Assembly: GCF_040049195.1 (NCBI RefSeq)
Contig: NZ_JBDZDL010000012.1
Reading direction: 5' to 3' (one strand)
DNA from: NCEH01 sp040049195
GTDB lineage: Bacteria > Pseudomonadota > Alphaproteobacteria > Rhizobiales > Xanthobacteraceae
Length of the DNA: 64,000 bases
The notes beneath the pieces were generated by a model. It searched no databases. It was given only the letters and a program-made list of their open reading frames with translations, and had not been told where the DNA came from. Positions within the stretch are counted from its first letter, which is position 1, and each line of letters opens with the position of its first letter. Of this stretch, positions 1 to 9,048 are shown one piece after another. The position numbers were made by a program, and so were the translations under genes.

Positions 1-1
1 G

Positions 2-202
2 CTCGAGGACAATCTCAAGCACGCCGAGCAAATGCGGAAGAACCCCGACATGGAGCATGATGATCCGAATGCCAAGCGTATTGCTCCAAAGAAATCTGCA
101 GAGATTGTTTGGAAGTTTACCAAGGCAGGCGAGTTCGATTTCTCATGCCTGATCCCGGGCCACCGCGAATCTGGGATGTTCGGCACCATCGTCGTCAAAT
201 AG
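2..202 (+). CDS. Cupredoxin-domain copper protein, C-terminal part (5' truncated by window)
   Basis: An open frame enters from the window edge and runs 66 codons to a TAG. The last 25 residues carry the type-1 copper pattern Cys-x4-His-x4-Met (CLIPGHRESGM) followed by a final beta strand, as in plastocyanin/azurin-like periplasmic copper proteins. The Cys, the C-terminal His and the Met ligand are all visible; the first His ligand would lie upstream of the window. The gene is followed 27 nt later by a CusF-like copper protein, so the pair probably handles periplasmic copper. The signal peptide and start are outside the window. Confidence 0.8.
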   Translation, partial: LEDNLKHAEQMRKNPDMEHDDPNAKRIAPKKSAEIVWKFTKAGEFDFSCLIPGHRESGMFGTIVVK

Positions 203-229
203 ATCGGAACAAAAATTGGAGTAAACACT

Positions 230-514
230 ATGCGAAAACTGTCTATTGCCTTGGCGGCAGCCATCATCTCAACCGCTGCTTGGGCACAAACCGTTCCAAC
301 CGAAGGGCAAGTGACTAAGATCGATCAGGCGCAAAATAAGGTCACGCTTAAACATGGGCCGATCAAGAATCTCGATATGGACGGAATGACCATGGTCTTT
401 GCCGTCGCCGAGCCAGCCCAGCTGAAATCGCTCAAAGTGGGCGACAAGGTGAAGTTCGAAGCTGACCGAGTCAACGGCCGACTTACCGTCACGAAAATAG
501 AGAAAGCCAAATAA
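230..514 (+). CDS. CusF-like periplasmic copper-binding protein
   Basis: This 94-residue protein has a cleavable signal peptide (about residues 1-19, ending AWA-QT). It is followed by a small beta-barrel domain of the CusF/YdeI type: GQVTKID, then VTLKHGPIKNLDMDGMTMVF, then VGDKVKF. The His and the Met pair in the HGPI...MDGMTM segment match the copper-ligand region of CusF. CusF chaperones Cu(I) or Ag(I) in the periplasm, usually to an RND efflux pump. No RND pump is in the window. It lies directly after the cupredoxin gene, probably in the same operon. Confidence 0.85.
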   Translation: MRKLSIALAAAIISTAAWAQTVPTEGQVTKIDQAQNKVTLKHGPIKNLDMDGMTMVFAVAEPAQLKSLKVGDKVKFEADRVNGRLTVTKIEKAK

Positions 515-525
515 AGGACGCTCCG

Positions 526-556
526 CGCAGGGAGGTCGCACGCCGGCTTCCCTGCG
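526..556 (+). terminator. Hairpin after the cusF-like gene, possible terminator
   Basis: The arms CGCAGGGA (526-533) and TCCCTGCG (549-556) are perfect complements around a 15-nt loop, 11 nt after the stop of the copper gene and before luxR. There is no run of T, so if it terminates it is not a classical intrinsic terminator. Confidence 0.3.
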
Positions 557-640
557 GGGAGGTAGCACACACAGCATCGGTGTCCCCACACGAATGGAGA
601 CCTCAACAACCACAACACGCATTACAATTGAAAAATAGCT

Positions 641-1384
641 ATGAGCGAGGCTCGAATGGCCGACCGCTTTGACCAGACGTTACACTTCATCGACGCCGTA
701 GAGAGAGCCCACACTACCGAGGAAGTCGAGCGATGCCTCCTTGAGTTCGCCGCAGGATTCGGCTTCACATCCGTCTTCGGCGGAATCGTGCCGATGAAGC
801 CCATCCCGCTGGCCGAGGTCCCATCGAGGATTGTATTTCAAGCGCTCCCAGGGGCATGGGCCAAGCGTTATAACGAAAGCGGGCACGTATTTCGTGACCC
901 TGTTGTTGCGCATCTACTCCACGAGCGCGTACCGTTTTCCTGGAGTGATGCCTACGACGCCTCGTCGGATTCTGAGAGCGTGCATCTTATTCGTGGAGAG
1001 GCGTCGGAGTTTGGCCTCAAAGACGGGTACGTTGTCCCTATCTACACCCTCGAAGGGAGCCTCGCGGCTGTCTCCTTCGGCGGTCCAAATAAAGTCGCCG
1101 ACGTGGGGGAACTGGCTTCGCTCAATTTCGCGGCGAGCTACGCGCTTGGAAGCCACCTTCACCGGCAAGCCATGCGCAAGCGCCTCACGAACACCTTGAC
1201 TCCGCGGGAGCATGACTGCCTGCTCTGGGCCGGAGAAGGAAAGACGGATTGGGAAATCTCGATCATTCTCGGCATTTCCCGTTCGACCGTTCTCAAGCAC
1301 ATCGCATCGGCACGGGACAAGCTCGGTGCCGTCAATAAGGCTCACGCCATTGCCACTGCTCTCCGCATCAAGCTGCTAGGTTAG
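641..1384 (+). CDS. LuxR-family quorum-sensing regulator
   Basis: This 247-residue protein has the two-part LuxR layout. An N-terminal autoinducer-binding domain (about 15-165) carries conserved aromatic/acidic pocket residues (FRDPVV, PFSWSD, GLKDGYVVPI). A C-terminal GerE-type helix-turn-helix (about 183-245) contains LTPREHDCLLWAGEGKTDWEI and STVLKHI. The start is ATG at 641. It lies at the far end of the virB operon from the luxI homologue at 19,190-19,813. By analogy with TraR/TraI of Agrobacterium plasmids, the two probably form a quorum circuit controlling transfer. No lux box was recognised at its own promoter. Confidence 0.9.
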   Translation: MSEARMADRFDQTLHFIDAVERAHTTEEVERCLLEFAAGFGFTSVFGGIVPMKPIPLAEVPSRIVFQALPGAWAKRYNESGHVFRDPVVAHLLHERVPFSWSDAYDASSDSESVHLIRGEASEFGLKDGYVVPIYTLEGSLAAVSFGGPNKVADVGELASLNFAASYALGSHLHRQAMRKRLTNTLTPREHDCLLWAGEGKTDWEISIILGISRSTVLKHIASARDKLGAVNKAHAIATALRIKLLG

Positions 1385-1439
1385 ATCGCGCCAAGTCTCA
1401 TTCACATAAGACCGCCCCGATCCCTGCAACCCGCTCCAT

Positions 1440-3587
1440 CTATTTCTCGTTGTCGCCAAAGGAGCGGTTGAGAGCATTGAGAGTTTCAAACGCTTCTTTT
1501 ACCTTCGGACCCGGGGAGGTCTTCAAAACGTCTGATATCGAGGCGAAGTCGTCATTTTGGTCGGCCACTGCCGCCGCTAATATCGCGCGCACGTCGCAAC
1601 TCTCTCCAGGAGGCGCGGACGGTACGCTGCCAAGGGACAGGGCTTTGCGCTTCGGCGTTTCCTGACCGTTCGCATTGCTTCGCGGTTTCAGGGCCAGAGG
1701 CGGCGGCGTGGACGCTGGCGGCGCTTGCGCGTCAGCTTTCGACGCACGTTTTGATGGCGCGCGCCGCGCCAAAGGTGGTCGATTCTGCACAGCGGCTTGT
1801 GGGGCGGGTGGGTCGATTGGCGGGTCCTGAGCTGGTTCGGGCGCCGGACTAATCGCTCCATCCAGCACCTCGTCCTGCCACGCGCGCAGCCGCGGCAGCG
1901 CCGGGGGAGAACCCTTGGTCCGGTCGTAATAACCTCGGTACGGGCGGTCCATATAGTGTCGGATCTTTGTGAGCTCGAAGGACGGTGAGTTCTTGACCAT
2001 GAGGATCGATAGGCGGGAGGACATCTCCCGCAGCTCAAGAGGACTGCGCAGTGGCCTCGGCGTATAGTGCGGTGCCCACACGCGTGGAGCGAAGATGCCC
2101 TGCCCTGGCCGCTGAATCGGCGTTTTGTAAACCTGCGTGGTCTCCCCCAACATTTCTGACACGAATCCGGAAGTCTCAAGATCATTGATCTGGATAAATA
2201 GTTTGATTTGCGAGCCTGACACTGTGGTGATGCGCGTATTCCTGCCATAGAGCTCGTCGAGCTGCGCGAGGTCCTGCATGACAATCGCCATCCGGAAGCC
2301 GTACCCGGCGCTGATCGTAATTTTCGAAATGAGCGAGTCCATGCGCCCGACATGGTAAAATTCGTCGAGCATCAGAAGAACCTGATGCGGTTCGTCTTCG
2401 CCAGGGATTTTCACCATCAAGAGATCGTGGATTTGCTGAAACAAGATCCTGATCAGCGGCCGAAAGATCGACAGCTCGGCGATCGTGCAGCCGATAAATA
2501 TCGTCATCGGCCGACGCCGCAGCTCGCGGATATCGAAGTCGGATGTCTCCGTCGCAGCTGAAATCAGACCATTATTCCAGAGGCTCATCGCCATGTTGAC
2601 GTTGAACACGGCGCTGTTTCGAGTTTCCGGCTCAAGCGCAATGTACTGGTTGAAGCTGTCGACGACCCAAGTCGGCAAGTGCTGACGCTCTGTCCTGACG
2701 ATCGCCCGCAGCACCGTGGAGATGTCTTTGCCCGTCGTCGTCATCCGCGCAACCGTGCGCATATGCTGGGCGCCTTGAACCAATGGTGAAGACAGTACAT
2801 AGCCGATCAGCGCGGAGAGCAGCAGGCGTCCTGCCCCGGCCCAGGTGTCGTCGGCCTTCTCCGGGATGACGAAGGACGCGACGACCAGGCAGTCGGTCGC
2901 CATCCGCTCGTCGCGCCGCACGAAGTCGAGCGGATTGTAGCGATGCGTATCGTTGGACCCGGGCGAGAACATGAACACCTTGTTGCCCATCGCGGTGCGG
3001 TGGTTCGCGAGCGCGTCGAAATTCTCGCGCTTCGGGTCGAAGAACACGGCCGACCCCTCCCACAGGTATCCGTTTGGCAAGACGAAGCCGGTCCCCTTCC
3101 CTGAACGGGATGGTCCGACCACCAGGATATGGGCCGGTTCGTCCGAACGGATCGTGGCGCCACTCAGCGTGCCGAGCACGACCCCACGCTTCGCGGTCAG
3201 GCCTTGCTTTGCCGCTTGCATGACGGTGCCGAAGCGTGCTGCCCCGTAAGGCATCTGCCGCCGATTGACGAAAGCAAAGAGTGCGCCTGCGGTGCCAATC
3301 GCCAACACCGCTGCGGCCGCATAGGCGGCCCGGATAAGCGCTTCCATGCGGGTCGCAGGATAGACAAGCCGATCATAAAAGTGGCGCCACGCAATCAGGA
3401 AGAAATCAGCTGAGCGATCTCCATTCTGCATCGCGAACAACGCCCAGCGGCTCGAGCCTTCACTTGGAAAACGCTGCGGCGACCAGCGCAATGCGACCAC
3501 TACCTCGTAAGCGAGGCTCCAAAGCAACCAGAACGCCAGCACTGCAAGAAGTCCGATGCCGATCCGAAAGGCGATGACACGGCTCAT
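1440..3587 (-). CDS. virD4: Type IV coupling protein VirD4/TraG
   Basis: This 715-residue inner-membrane ATPase links DNA substrates to the secretion channel. Two N-terminal transmembrane segments (about 10-33 and 88-107) precede the ATPase domain, with Walker A GPSRSGKG (158-165) and Walker B VLLMLDEFYHVG near residue 405. The C-terminal 130 residues are Pro/Ala-rich and poorly conserved. I chose ATG 3587, which overlaps the virB11 stop as ATGA, over a TTG 36 nt upstream. It is the last gene of the virB operon. Its presence argues for conjugative DNA transfer rather than a pure effector system. Confidence 0.93.
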   Translation of the reverse strand: MSRVIAFRIGIGLLAVLAFWLLWSLAYEVVVALRWSPQRFPSEGSSRWALFAMQNGDRSADFFLIAWRHFYDRLVYPATRMEALIRAAYAAAAVLAIGTAGALFAFVNRRQMPYGAARFGTVMQAAKQGLTAKRGVVLGTLSGATIRSDEPAHILVVGPSRSGKGTGFVLPNGYLWEGSAVFFDPKRENFDALANHRTAMGNKVFMFSPGSNDTHRYNPLDFVRRDERMATDCLVVASFVIPEKADDTWAGAGRLLLSALIGYVLSSPLVQGAQHMRTVARMTTTGKDISTVLRAIVRTERQHLPTWVVDSFNQYIALEPETRNSAVFNVNMAMSLWNNGLISAATETSDFDIRELRRRPMTIFIGCTIAELSIFRPLIRILFQQIHDLLMVKIPGEDEPHQVLLMLDEFYHVGRMDSLISKITISAGYGFRMAIVMQDLAQLDELYGRNTRITTVSGSQIKLFIQINDLETSGFVSEMLGETTQVYKTPIQRPGQGIFAPRVWAPHYTPRPLRSPLELREMSSRLSILMVKNSPSFELTKIRHYMDRPYRGYYDRTKGSPPALPRLRAWQDEVLDGAISPAPEPAQDPPIDPPAPQAAVQNRPPLARRAPSKRASKADAQAPPASTPPPLALKPRSNANGQETPKRKALSLGSVPSAPPGESCDVRAILAAAVADQNDDFASISDVLKTSPGPKVKEAFETLNALNRSFGDNEK

Positions 3588-4624
3588 GACATTTCGCCCG
3601 GCGTGTCTTGCTCGCGTCGCCAATCCGCCATCCGCGAAAAGTAGATTTCAGAAGTGCCGCGCCAGCCCCCGACTTTGGTCTGCTGAATGACAATCGGCAG
3701 CACGGACTTGATGTAACCAATGATCTCGTCCCGGCGCAGCCCCAGACCCGCCTGCATCACCATCAAGGCGAGCTGCTCGAAGGCGCCGGCCGAGCTGTCG
3801 GCATGGACCGTCGTGATGCTGCCCGGATGGCCGGTGTTGATTGCGCGCAGAAAAGAGTACGCCTCCGCCCCGCGGATCTCACCGAGAAAGATGCGGTCCG
3901 GGCGCAGCCGCATCGAAGCCTGCAGCAGAGTTTCCACGGTGACGCGCGCTTCGCCTTGGTCGCCTTTCGAAGCGACGAGCGGTAGATAGTTCTTCTGAAT
4001 CGGATTAACTTCACGTGTGTCCTCGATCGTAATGATGCGCTCGTCGGTCGGAACCTCCTTCAGGATCGCGTTCAAAAATGTTGTCTTACCCGAGCTCGTC
4101 CCGCCCGAAAGCAGGATGGAATACCGGCTCACCACGGCGAGCTTTATGAAATCCTCGATCCGGCCAGCATCGAGATGCTCACACAGCCGCCGATCGATTT
4201 CCGACAAGGTGCCCTCGACCGCCATGGTGACCTTGTCAAAGGAACCGAGACGACGATAGTCGCCGAGCCGCATCTCCTTAATGACCTGCTTGCGAATGGC
4301 GAACGCGCCACCGGCCGTCGTCGCCGGCGGAATCACCCCCTGAAAGCGCTCGCCGGTCGGCAGTGCCGCCGAAAGCAGCGGATGCTCCTCGTTGACGCTT
4401 TGCCCCGAATGACCAGCGACGCGTTCTGCCAGGTGGCGGATCGCATGTTCGGTCAGCGTCGGTACCTGATGGCGCTCCATGGCCGACTGTCCGAAACGCT
4501 CGACCCAGACCTCGCCGGGCCCGTTCGCGCAGATCTCGACAACCTGGTCATCCTCAAGCCAGGGTCGGATCGGCTCCAGCGCCCGATCAATGAAGACCGT
4601 CAGACTTCGCGCCGCTACGTTCAA
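3584..4624 (-). CDS. virB11: VirB11 secretion ATPase
   Basis: This 346-residue hexameric traffic ATPase of the VirB11/PulE family powers pilus assembly and substrate passage at the inner membrane. It has Walker A GGTSSGKT (174-181), the Asp box VNPIQKN region, Walker B IFLGEIRGAE, and the His box GHPGSITTVHAD. The apparent start is TTG at 4624 inside the virB10 3' end (38-nt overlap); no better in-frame start lies close downstream, so translational coupling is likely. Its stop overlaps the virD4 start. Confidence 0.93.
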   Translation of the reverse strand: MNVAARSLTVFIDRALEPIRPWLEDDQVVEICANGPGEVWVERFGQSAMERHQVPTLTEHAIRHLAERVAGHSGQSVNEEHPLLSAALPTGERFQGVIPPATTAGGAFAIRKQVIKEMRLGDYRRLGSFDKVTMAVEGTLSEIDRRLCEHLDAGRIEDFIKLAVVSRYSILLSGGTSSGKTTFLNAILKEVPTDERIITIEDTREVNPIQKNYLPLVASKGDQGEARVTVETLLQASMRLRPDRIFLGEIRGAEAYSFLRAINTGHPGSITTVHADSSAGAFEQLALMVMQAGLGLRRDEIIGYIKSVLPIVIQQTKVGGWRGTSEIYFSRMADWRREQDTPGEMS

Positions 4625-5933
4625 GCCTTAGCTCCCTCAGGGCTTCCTTGACCGGGTCCGGATACAGCGCGGAGAAGTCGAGATCCCGTCGTATGAACAC
4701 GATGATCCGTGTTCCCTGGTCGAGGTAGATTGTTGGTGGAATGTTGATGGAATTGCGCAGCGCCTCCTGGGCGATATTTGTTAAAGTCTGGGAGATATTC
4801 TGTGCGGCGATCTGGCGGGCTTGCAGTGAAAGCTGGTTCTGGTTGACGCCAGTCTGCGTCTGCGTGACAACGCCCGTTACAGGATCCGTCGTGGTGATGA
4901 CGGTCCCATTGCCATATCCGTCGGTGTTTTGTCCGTAAGCGCTCAGCAACTGAGATGCGCCGCCGACCAAAGACAACACGATCGCCGATCCGAAACGCTC
5001 GAGATAGTGATTGTCGACGAATCCGGCATTGCCGGCCCGGCCGAGATCGTCTGCACCATTGGAACCAAGCTGCACCGAGACTCCATCGGAGCGCAGCATC
5101 CGTGTCCAGACGATGAAGACCCGCGTCTGGCCTTGGGCGATACCCGACCGATACTCGCCGATCAAACGGCTCCCAGAGGGGATGAGTACGCGCCGACCGT
5201 CGAACGACCAAACATTCTCGGTCACCACGGCGCGCACCATGCCAGGAAGATCACTTTGCAAAGCCGTTTCCAGGACGCCGCGGATCAGAGTTCCCTGCGC
5301 CACCAGAGCGTCGATCCGATTATTTTTGGTGGCGCGCGCTACCTCCACCCCGGCTGCTGAAACCGAGGCAAGGAAGCGTCGATTGGGGTCATCATCGTTG
5401 CCCGCCGCGGCGCGATTCCCTTCGTCCCCATTCGAGGCGGCAGCAGCAGCGGCGTTGTCGGCAATGACCTGCGGCGCGCGAAGCCGTTCCCACCGCCGCC
5501 GCTCCTCTTCCTGGCGTTGCCGTTCGAGCTCCGCCAGCCGGCGCGCCTCGTCGTCATTGGGGATCGCTGCGGCAAGCGGGGGCTCCGGCGCTGGCGGCGG
5601 TGGAAGCGCCAGGGGCGGTGCGACCGGAGGGGATGGCGGGGCGGGTTCAGGTGGTGCGGCCGGAACGACGATCGTCCCTTGGTTGGTTTGCGGACGTGGT
5701 GTCGATAGCGAGGGTGCCGGGAATTGTGTCGTCGTGAACTCCTCCTTGTCCGATGTCGTCAGCATGGGTGTGCCGCGGTTCAGCGATCCGTAAATCAGCC
5801 AACCGGCGATCGCCAGCGCACCGAGGGGGACGACAATCTTGAGGAAGCGCCCAAGCGCGGTTCGCCCGCGGGCGACCGATGTGGCGGCGGCGGCCTCCAG
5901 CTCGAGCGATCGATATTCATCAGCAGTCGGCAT
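4587..5933 (-). CDS. virB10: VirB10 T4SS core-complex protein
   Basis: This 448-residue protein of the TrbI/VirB10 family spans both membranes in the core complex. It has a short cytoplasmic N-terminus, one transmembrane helix (about 30-48), a Pro-rich periplasmic linker (about 90-122) and a coiled Arg/Glu-rich stretch. The conserved C-terminal beta-barrel domain (about 200-435) has the family segments GTLIRGVLETAL, IPSGSRLIGEYRSG and IVFIRRDLDF. The start is ATG 5933. It sits between virB9 and virB11, as in virB operons generally. Confidence 0.93.
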   Translation of the reverse strand: MPTADEYRSLELEAAAATSVARGRTALGRFLKIVVPLGALAIAGWLIYGSLNRGTPMLTTSDKEEFTTTQFPAPSLSTPRPQTNQGTIVVPAAPPEPAPPSPPVAPPLALPPPPAPEPPLAAAIPNDDEARRLAELERQRQEEERRRWERLRAPQVIADNAAAAAASNGDEGNRAAAGNDDDPNRRFLASVSAAGVEVARATKNNRIDALVAQGTLIRGVLETALQSDLPGMVRAVVTENVWSFDGRRVLIPSGSRLIGEYRSGIAQGQTRVFIVWTRMLRSDGVSVQLGSNGADDLGRAGNAGFVDNHYLERFGSAIVLSLVGGASQLLSAYGQNTDGYGNGTVITTTDPVTGVVTQTQTGVNQNQLSLQARQIAAQNISQTLTNIAQEALRNSINIPPTIYLDQGTRIIVFIRRDLDFSALYPDPVKEALRELRLERSGAKSDGLH

Positions 5934-5939
5934 GCGCCC

Positions 5940-6743
5940 TCAACCCCCCGAAGTGAGCGCCGCGCCCACACGCTGCGGGGCATAGGGCTCGAGCCCAGTT
6001 GGCTCATGCACGTTGGTCAGGCGGCGGTTGAAGATGCAGGTCGATTCCTGTCCGTTGCGCAGGGTCCATTGCGGGGACACCTTGTCGACCACGACATAAG
6101 GCCCTTCGGTTCGAAAATTCACGAGACTTTCGTTGCGGTCGGTGTCGACGATATAGAGCGCCGGCATCTCGCCCTCGAAACGAAACCAGGTCTTCGTCCC
6201 GTCGTCGAAAACGGCAACCGGCTTGTTGGCGGACGATCCCTTGTAGCCGTAGTCGCTGTTAGCATTCGCGATGTTCAGCGCCTTCAGGTTTGGATTGGCC
6301 GCGCGCTCCTTTGCTTCCGCGAGCAGGCGGGCGTTGGCTTCGTCCTCGGGGAAGCGGAAGCGGACAGCGTAGATCTGATTCGATGGCGGACGCGTGTTCG
6401 ACCGAAGCAGGAAAGAGTACACGCGCTTGTCGGTGACGACGTTGAGATTGGACTGCGCGTTTTTCTCTACCGGCTTGATGAAGATGATGTCGCCCTTCCG
6501 ATTCGGCTCCACGCGCCAAGCGATCGAGTCGCCGAGCGCAAGCGTTTCGATCTTCTCGTCAGGTTGCAGCTGGATCATCGTCGAGGTGCCATAGGTGGCA
6601 TCGATCGCGGTGACGTTGTCGCGACTGTAGACGACATCACGCACGCGTGAATCGAGCCGGCCCGGGCGGGGTGTCGATTCTGCAAGGGCTCCTCCGCTTG
6701 ACAGCAGCAAGGCGATGAGCGCCGAGGCACAAGCCCGCCTCAT
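5940..6743 (-). CDS. virB9: VirB9 outer-membrane core protein
   Basis: This 267-residue protein has a signal peptide (about 1-21) and a VirB9/CagX domain. Typical strands are VVYSRDNVTAIDATYG, DSIAWRVEPNRKGDIIFIKPVE, SNLNVVTDKRVYSFLL and PVAVFDDGTKTWFRF. It forms the outer-membrane ring of the core complex with VirB7 and VirB10. The start is ATG 6743, overlapping the virB8 stop by 4 nt. A Cys near residue 240 could allow a disulphide with the VirB7-like lipoprotein, which is an inference from the Agrobacterium system. Confidence 0.92.
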   Translation of the reverse strand: MRRACASALIALLLSSGGALAESTPRPGRLDSRVRDVVYSRDNVTAIDATYGTSTMIQLQPDEKIETLALGDSIAWRVEPNRKGDIIFIKPVEKNAQSNLNVVTDKRVYSFLLRSNTRPPSNQIYAVRFRFPEDEANARLLAEAKERAANPNLKALNIANANSDYGYKGSSANKPVAVFDDGTKTWFRFEGEMPALYIVDTDRNESLVNFRTEGPYVVVDKVSPQWTLRNGQESTCIFNRRLTNVHEPTGLEPYAPQRVGAALTSGG

Positions 6744-7453
6744 GGTTGCAGCCCCGTGGTGCGAGGGGACGGTGCCGACTCCTGATCACGCCGATATTCG
6801 AGGACTTGAAAGCCGAGAGGGTTGTCGAAGCGCCACTCGTTGCGCATCGGCACGGAGGTATAGCGGAAGCGTACCAGCGAGACCCAGTGGCGCGTCACGA
6901 TGTTGGTTGCCGATTTCTCGTCGGTCGAAAAGCGAACCAGCGCCGTTCGGCTGTTCGGAAATGTCACCGATTTGATGGTGACGCTGACTTCGGTGTTGGT
7001 CCCGTAGAGTTTGACGGGATTGTTAGGATTGGCTGGCGAGTAAATTTCGGTCAGTTCGCGCGCCGCGTCTCCGGTTGCGAGAAGTTGGGCGAGATCGAAA
7101 TTGTCCTTCAACGCCTTCGGATCGTACGTCTCCCGCGCCTTGATATAGCGGACGACGTTAAACATCGTCACGGCCTCGTCCTGCGTCAGCGGCCCTTCGG
7201 CGGTCGGCCGCTTCACCTCGACAAATCCTGTCGTCTTGTCGACCACCACCATGTAGGGCTCGTAGGTCTTGAGGGGGACGAGGAGCGCCAGAACGCCGAG
7301 GGAGGTGACAGCCACCACGCTCATCACGGTGGCGACGATCCATGCAAGAGCACGGGAATTGCGATTGCGCCTCGCAATGTCGCGCTCCCAGGTCGCTCCG
7401 TCGGCATAGTAGTGCGGATCGATGCGCGGGACATCTGCGGCGGTTTCGGTCAC
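6740..7453 (-). CDS. virB8: VirB8 inner-membrane scaffold
   Basis: This 237-residue bitopic protein has a cytoplasmic N-terminus, one transmembrane helix (about 34-57) and a periplasmic NTF2-like VirB8 domain (about 70-225). Family segments include YEPYMVVVDKTTGFVEV, ETYDPKALKDNFDLAQLLATGD and NPNNPVKLYG. The start is GTG 7453, overlapping the virB6 stop. It nucleates assembly of the inner-membrane part of the machine. Confidence 0.92.
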   Translation of the reverse strand: MTETAADVPRIDPHYYADGATWERDIARRNRNSRALAWIVATVMSVVAVTSLGVLALLVPLKTYEPYMVVVDKTTGFVEVKRPTAEGPLTQDEAVTMFNVVRYIKARETYDPKALKDNFDLAQLLATGDAARELTEIYSPANPNNPVKLYGTNTEVSVTIKSVTFPNSRTALVRFSTDEKSATNIVTRHWVSLVRFRYTSVPMRNEWRFDNPLGFQVLEYRRDQESAPSPRTTGLQP

Positions 7454-8580
7454 GGCCGGCCTCCGCCGCTTTGAGGGGGTGGCGTGCCTGGATTGCGAAG
7501 CTGATCCGCGAGGCGACGAAACTCCGCAGATTGTGCCCAGCTCGCCGATCTAAGCCCCACACGCGCTCTCTGCCGTGCCGCCAATTCCTCGCGGCGCGAC
7601 ATGGACGCGGGATTCAGCGGGTTGCGGAAGGCCAGGCGCGCCTGGTTCGCAGCCACCCCCATGCGATAGCCAGTCGCGGTTGCCAGCACGGCTCCCAACC
7701 GCGGCGCGAAAATCGGTATCCCGCCGGCGATCGCCGCGGCCATATTGTTGATCTGGCTGAGCAGCAGGATGCCGATAATGGCCAGTAGCACCACAGGCCC
7801 GATGGTCGCCCATGTCGCCGACTTGCTGTTGGCGACGCCGTTGAGTGTGTCGATCGATTGCTGGATCAGCGAAACATAGAAGGCAAGAAATGCGTAGACG
7901 AGTACCTGCACGAGGAAGTACTGCGCAAGCGATCCCATCCATCCACTGAAGAAGCGTGACGTCACGCCGAATAGCAGAAGGATGATGAACAGAGGGGCGA
8001 GCGCCAGCAAAAGCCACATGAACATTTTCGACAGAACGATGAGGAAGATTGCGAACCCGATCAGCACCGCCATCACCACGTAGAATACAGCAGCAAAAAT
8101 ATACGGCCCCCAATTGGTGATGCCGGCGTTCTGCAAGAACGCCTCGGTGGCGCTGTTCGTGGTGTCCCACATGTTCTGCAAAGCCGATTGCACCGCGTTC
8201 ACAGAGGTGAGGTTCGCCGATGTCCCGGTGCTGTTGGCCGAGGTAACAGCGCTCAGCAACGCATTGCCGATAGCCGAGGGACCGTCGTTCAAGACGGTGT
8301 AGACGAATGTTTGGAACTCTCCCCAACGTGTCGCTAACACATAGATGAGCGCCGCGCGAAAGAGCCGGAAAGCATGATCCGGTGGACCGCCCGTGGCGGT
8401 GCCCTGCCAGATGCCAACGCCCCAGAAAATCACGTAGAGCGTCAGCAATAGCCCTGCGACACCCGTGGTTCCGCCCGACGTCGCCGCGTTTGCCAGCGCC
8501 TGATACGCCGTCGAAACATAGTTCTGGCCGAGCTGGTCGACCGATTGCAGCAATGAGGTGATGTTGAAGTTATTGGCCAT
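7450..8580 (-). CDS. virB6: VirB6/TrbL polytopic channel protein
   Basis: This 376-residue protein has about six hydrophobic helices (roughly residues 35-290) in the TrbL/VirB6 pattern, and a polar C-terminal tail from about 320. It begins at ATG 8580 (MANNFNITSLLQ). It forms part of the inner-membrane channel. It lies directly upstream of virB8 with a 4-nt overlap and directly downstream of the small lipoprotein gene. Confidence 0.88.
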   Translation of the reverse strand: MANNFNITSLLQSVDQLGQNYVSTAYQALANAATSGGTTGVAGLLLTLYVIFWGVGIWQGTATGGPPDHAFRLFRAALIYVLATRWGEFQTFVYTVLNDGPSAIGNALLSAVTSANSTGTSANLTSVNAVQSALQNMWDTTNSATEAFLQNAGITNWGPYIFAAVFYVVMAVLIGFAIFLIVLSKMFMWLLLALAPLFIILLLFGVTSRFFSGWMGSLAQYFLVQVLVYAFLAFYVSLIQQSIDTLNGVANSKSATWATIGPVVLLAIIGILLLSQINNMAAAIAGGIPIFAPRLGAVLATATGYRMGVAANQARLAFRNPLNPASMSRREELAARQRARVGLRSASWAQSAEFRRLADQLRNPGTPPPQSGGGRP

Positions 8581-8588
8581 TGCGCTCC

Positions 8589-8786
8589 TCAGATCGGCCG
8601 CATGGGGCCGCAGGAGTCGATGGCATGGATCGGAAAGCCCGGCAGAGGCGCCGGCGGCAGATCCGCATAGGCGAGCGGCGTGCCGCCCTCGTCGGGCGCG
8701 CACGGCGCTTTCAAAGGCTTGTAGGCGCAGGCGCTGAGTGTGAGCGCAAGAGAAAGGCTGACAAGGATGAACAGGATGGGTTTCAC
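8589..8786 (-). CDS. Small lipoprotein, VirB7-like
   Basis: This 65-residue protein has a lipoprotein signal ending in the lipobox LSAC (Cys 20), then a short Pro-rich tail with two more cysteines (CAPDEGG and DSCGPM). It starts at GTG 8786, overlapping the upstream gene by 4 nt. Size, lipobox, extra Cys and operon position next to virB6/virB8 fit VirB7, the lipoprotein that stabilises VirB9. Sequence similarity to known VirB7 cannot be judged by eye, so the role is assigned by position. Confidence 0.65.
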   Translation of the reverse strand: MKPILFILVSLSLALTLSACAYKPLKAPCAPDEGGTPLAYADLPPAPLPGFPIHAIDSCGPMRPI

Positions 8787-8974
8787 TGCGTCGGCGCCTT
8801 AGGTTGCGTGAACGTCATGGCGCGCGACGCCGCCTCTGCATCACCCCCGCGTTCGGCAAATGGCACCGCCGCGCTACTGGGGAGTGATGTGCTGGGCGTG
8901 AAAGCGTAGCGTCCGATGGCGACGCCGACGATAAGCGCCGCGATGGCGATCGCGATGGTCACGGATTTCGACAT
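8783..8974 (-). CDS. Small membrane protein of the virB operon, unknown
   Basis: This 63-residue product has one N-terminal hydrophobic helix (about 4-24, IAIAIAALIVGVAIG) and a short polar tail. A strong ribosome-binding site (GGAGG) precedes ATG 8974, which decides the start against a longer upstream frame. Conserved operon position between virB5 and the lipoprotein suggests a T4SS accessory, perhaps an entry-exclusion or assembly factor. I do not recognise the family. Confidence 0.6.
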   Translation of the reverse strand: MSKSVTIAIAIAALIVGVAIGRYAFTPSTSLPSSAAVPFAERGGDAEAASRAMTFTQPKAPTQ

Positions 8975-9048
8975 TCGGCCTCCAAATACGCTGGTGTAGT
9001 AATCCGCTGGCGCGTTCGCGGTCTTCTGCGCTCTGTGTCCCGAACATC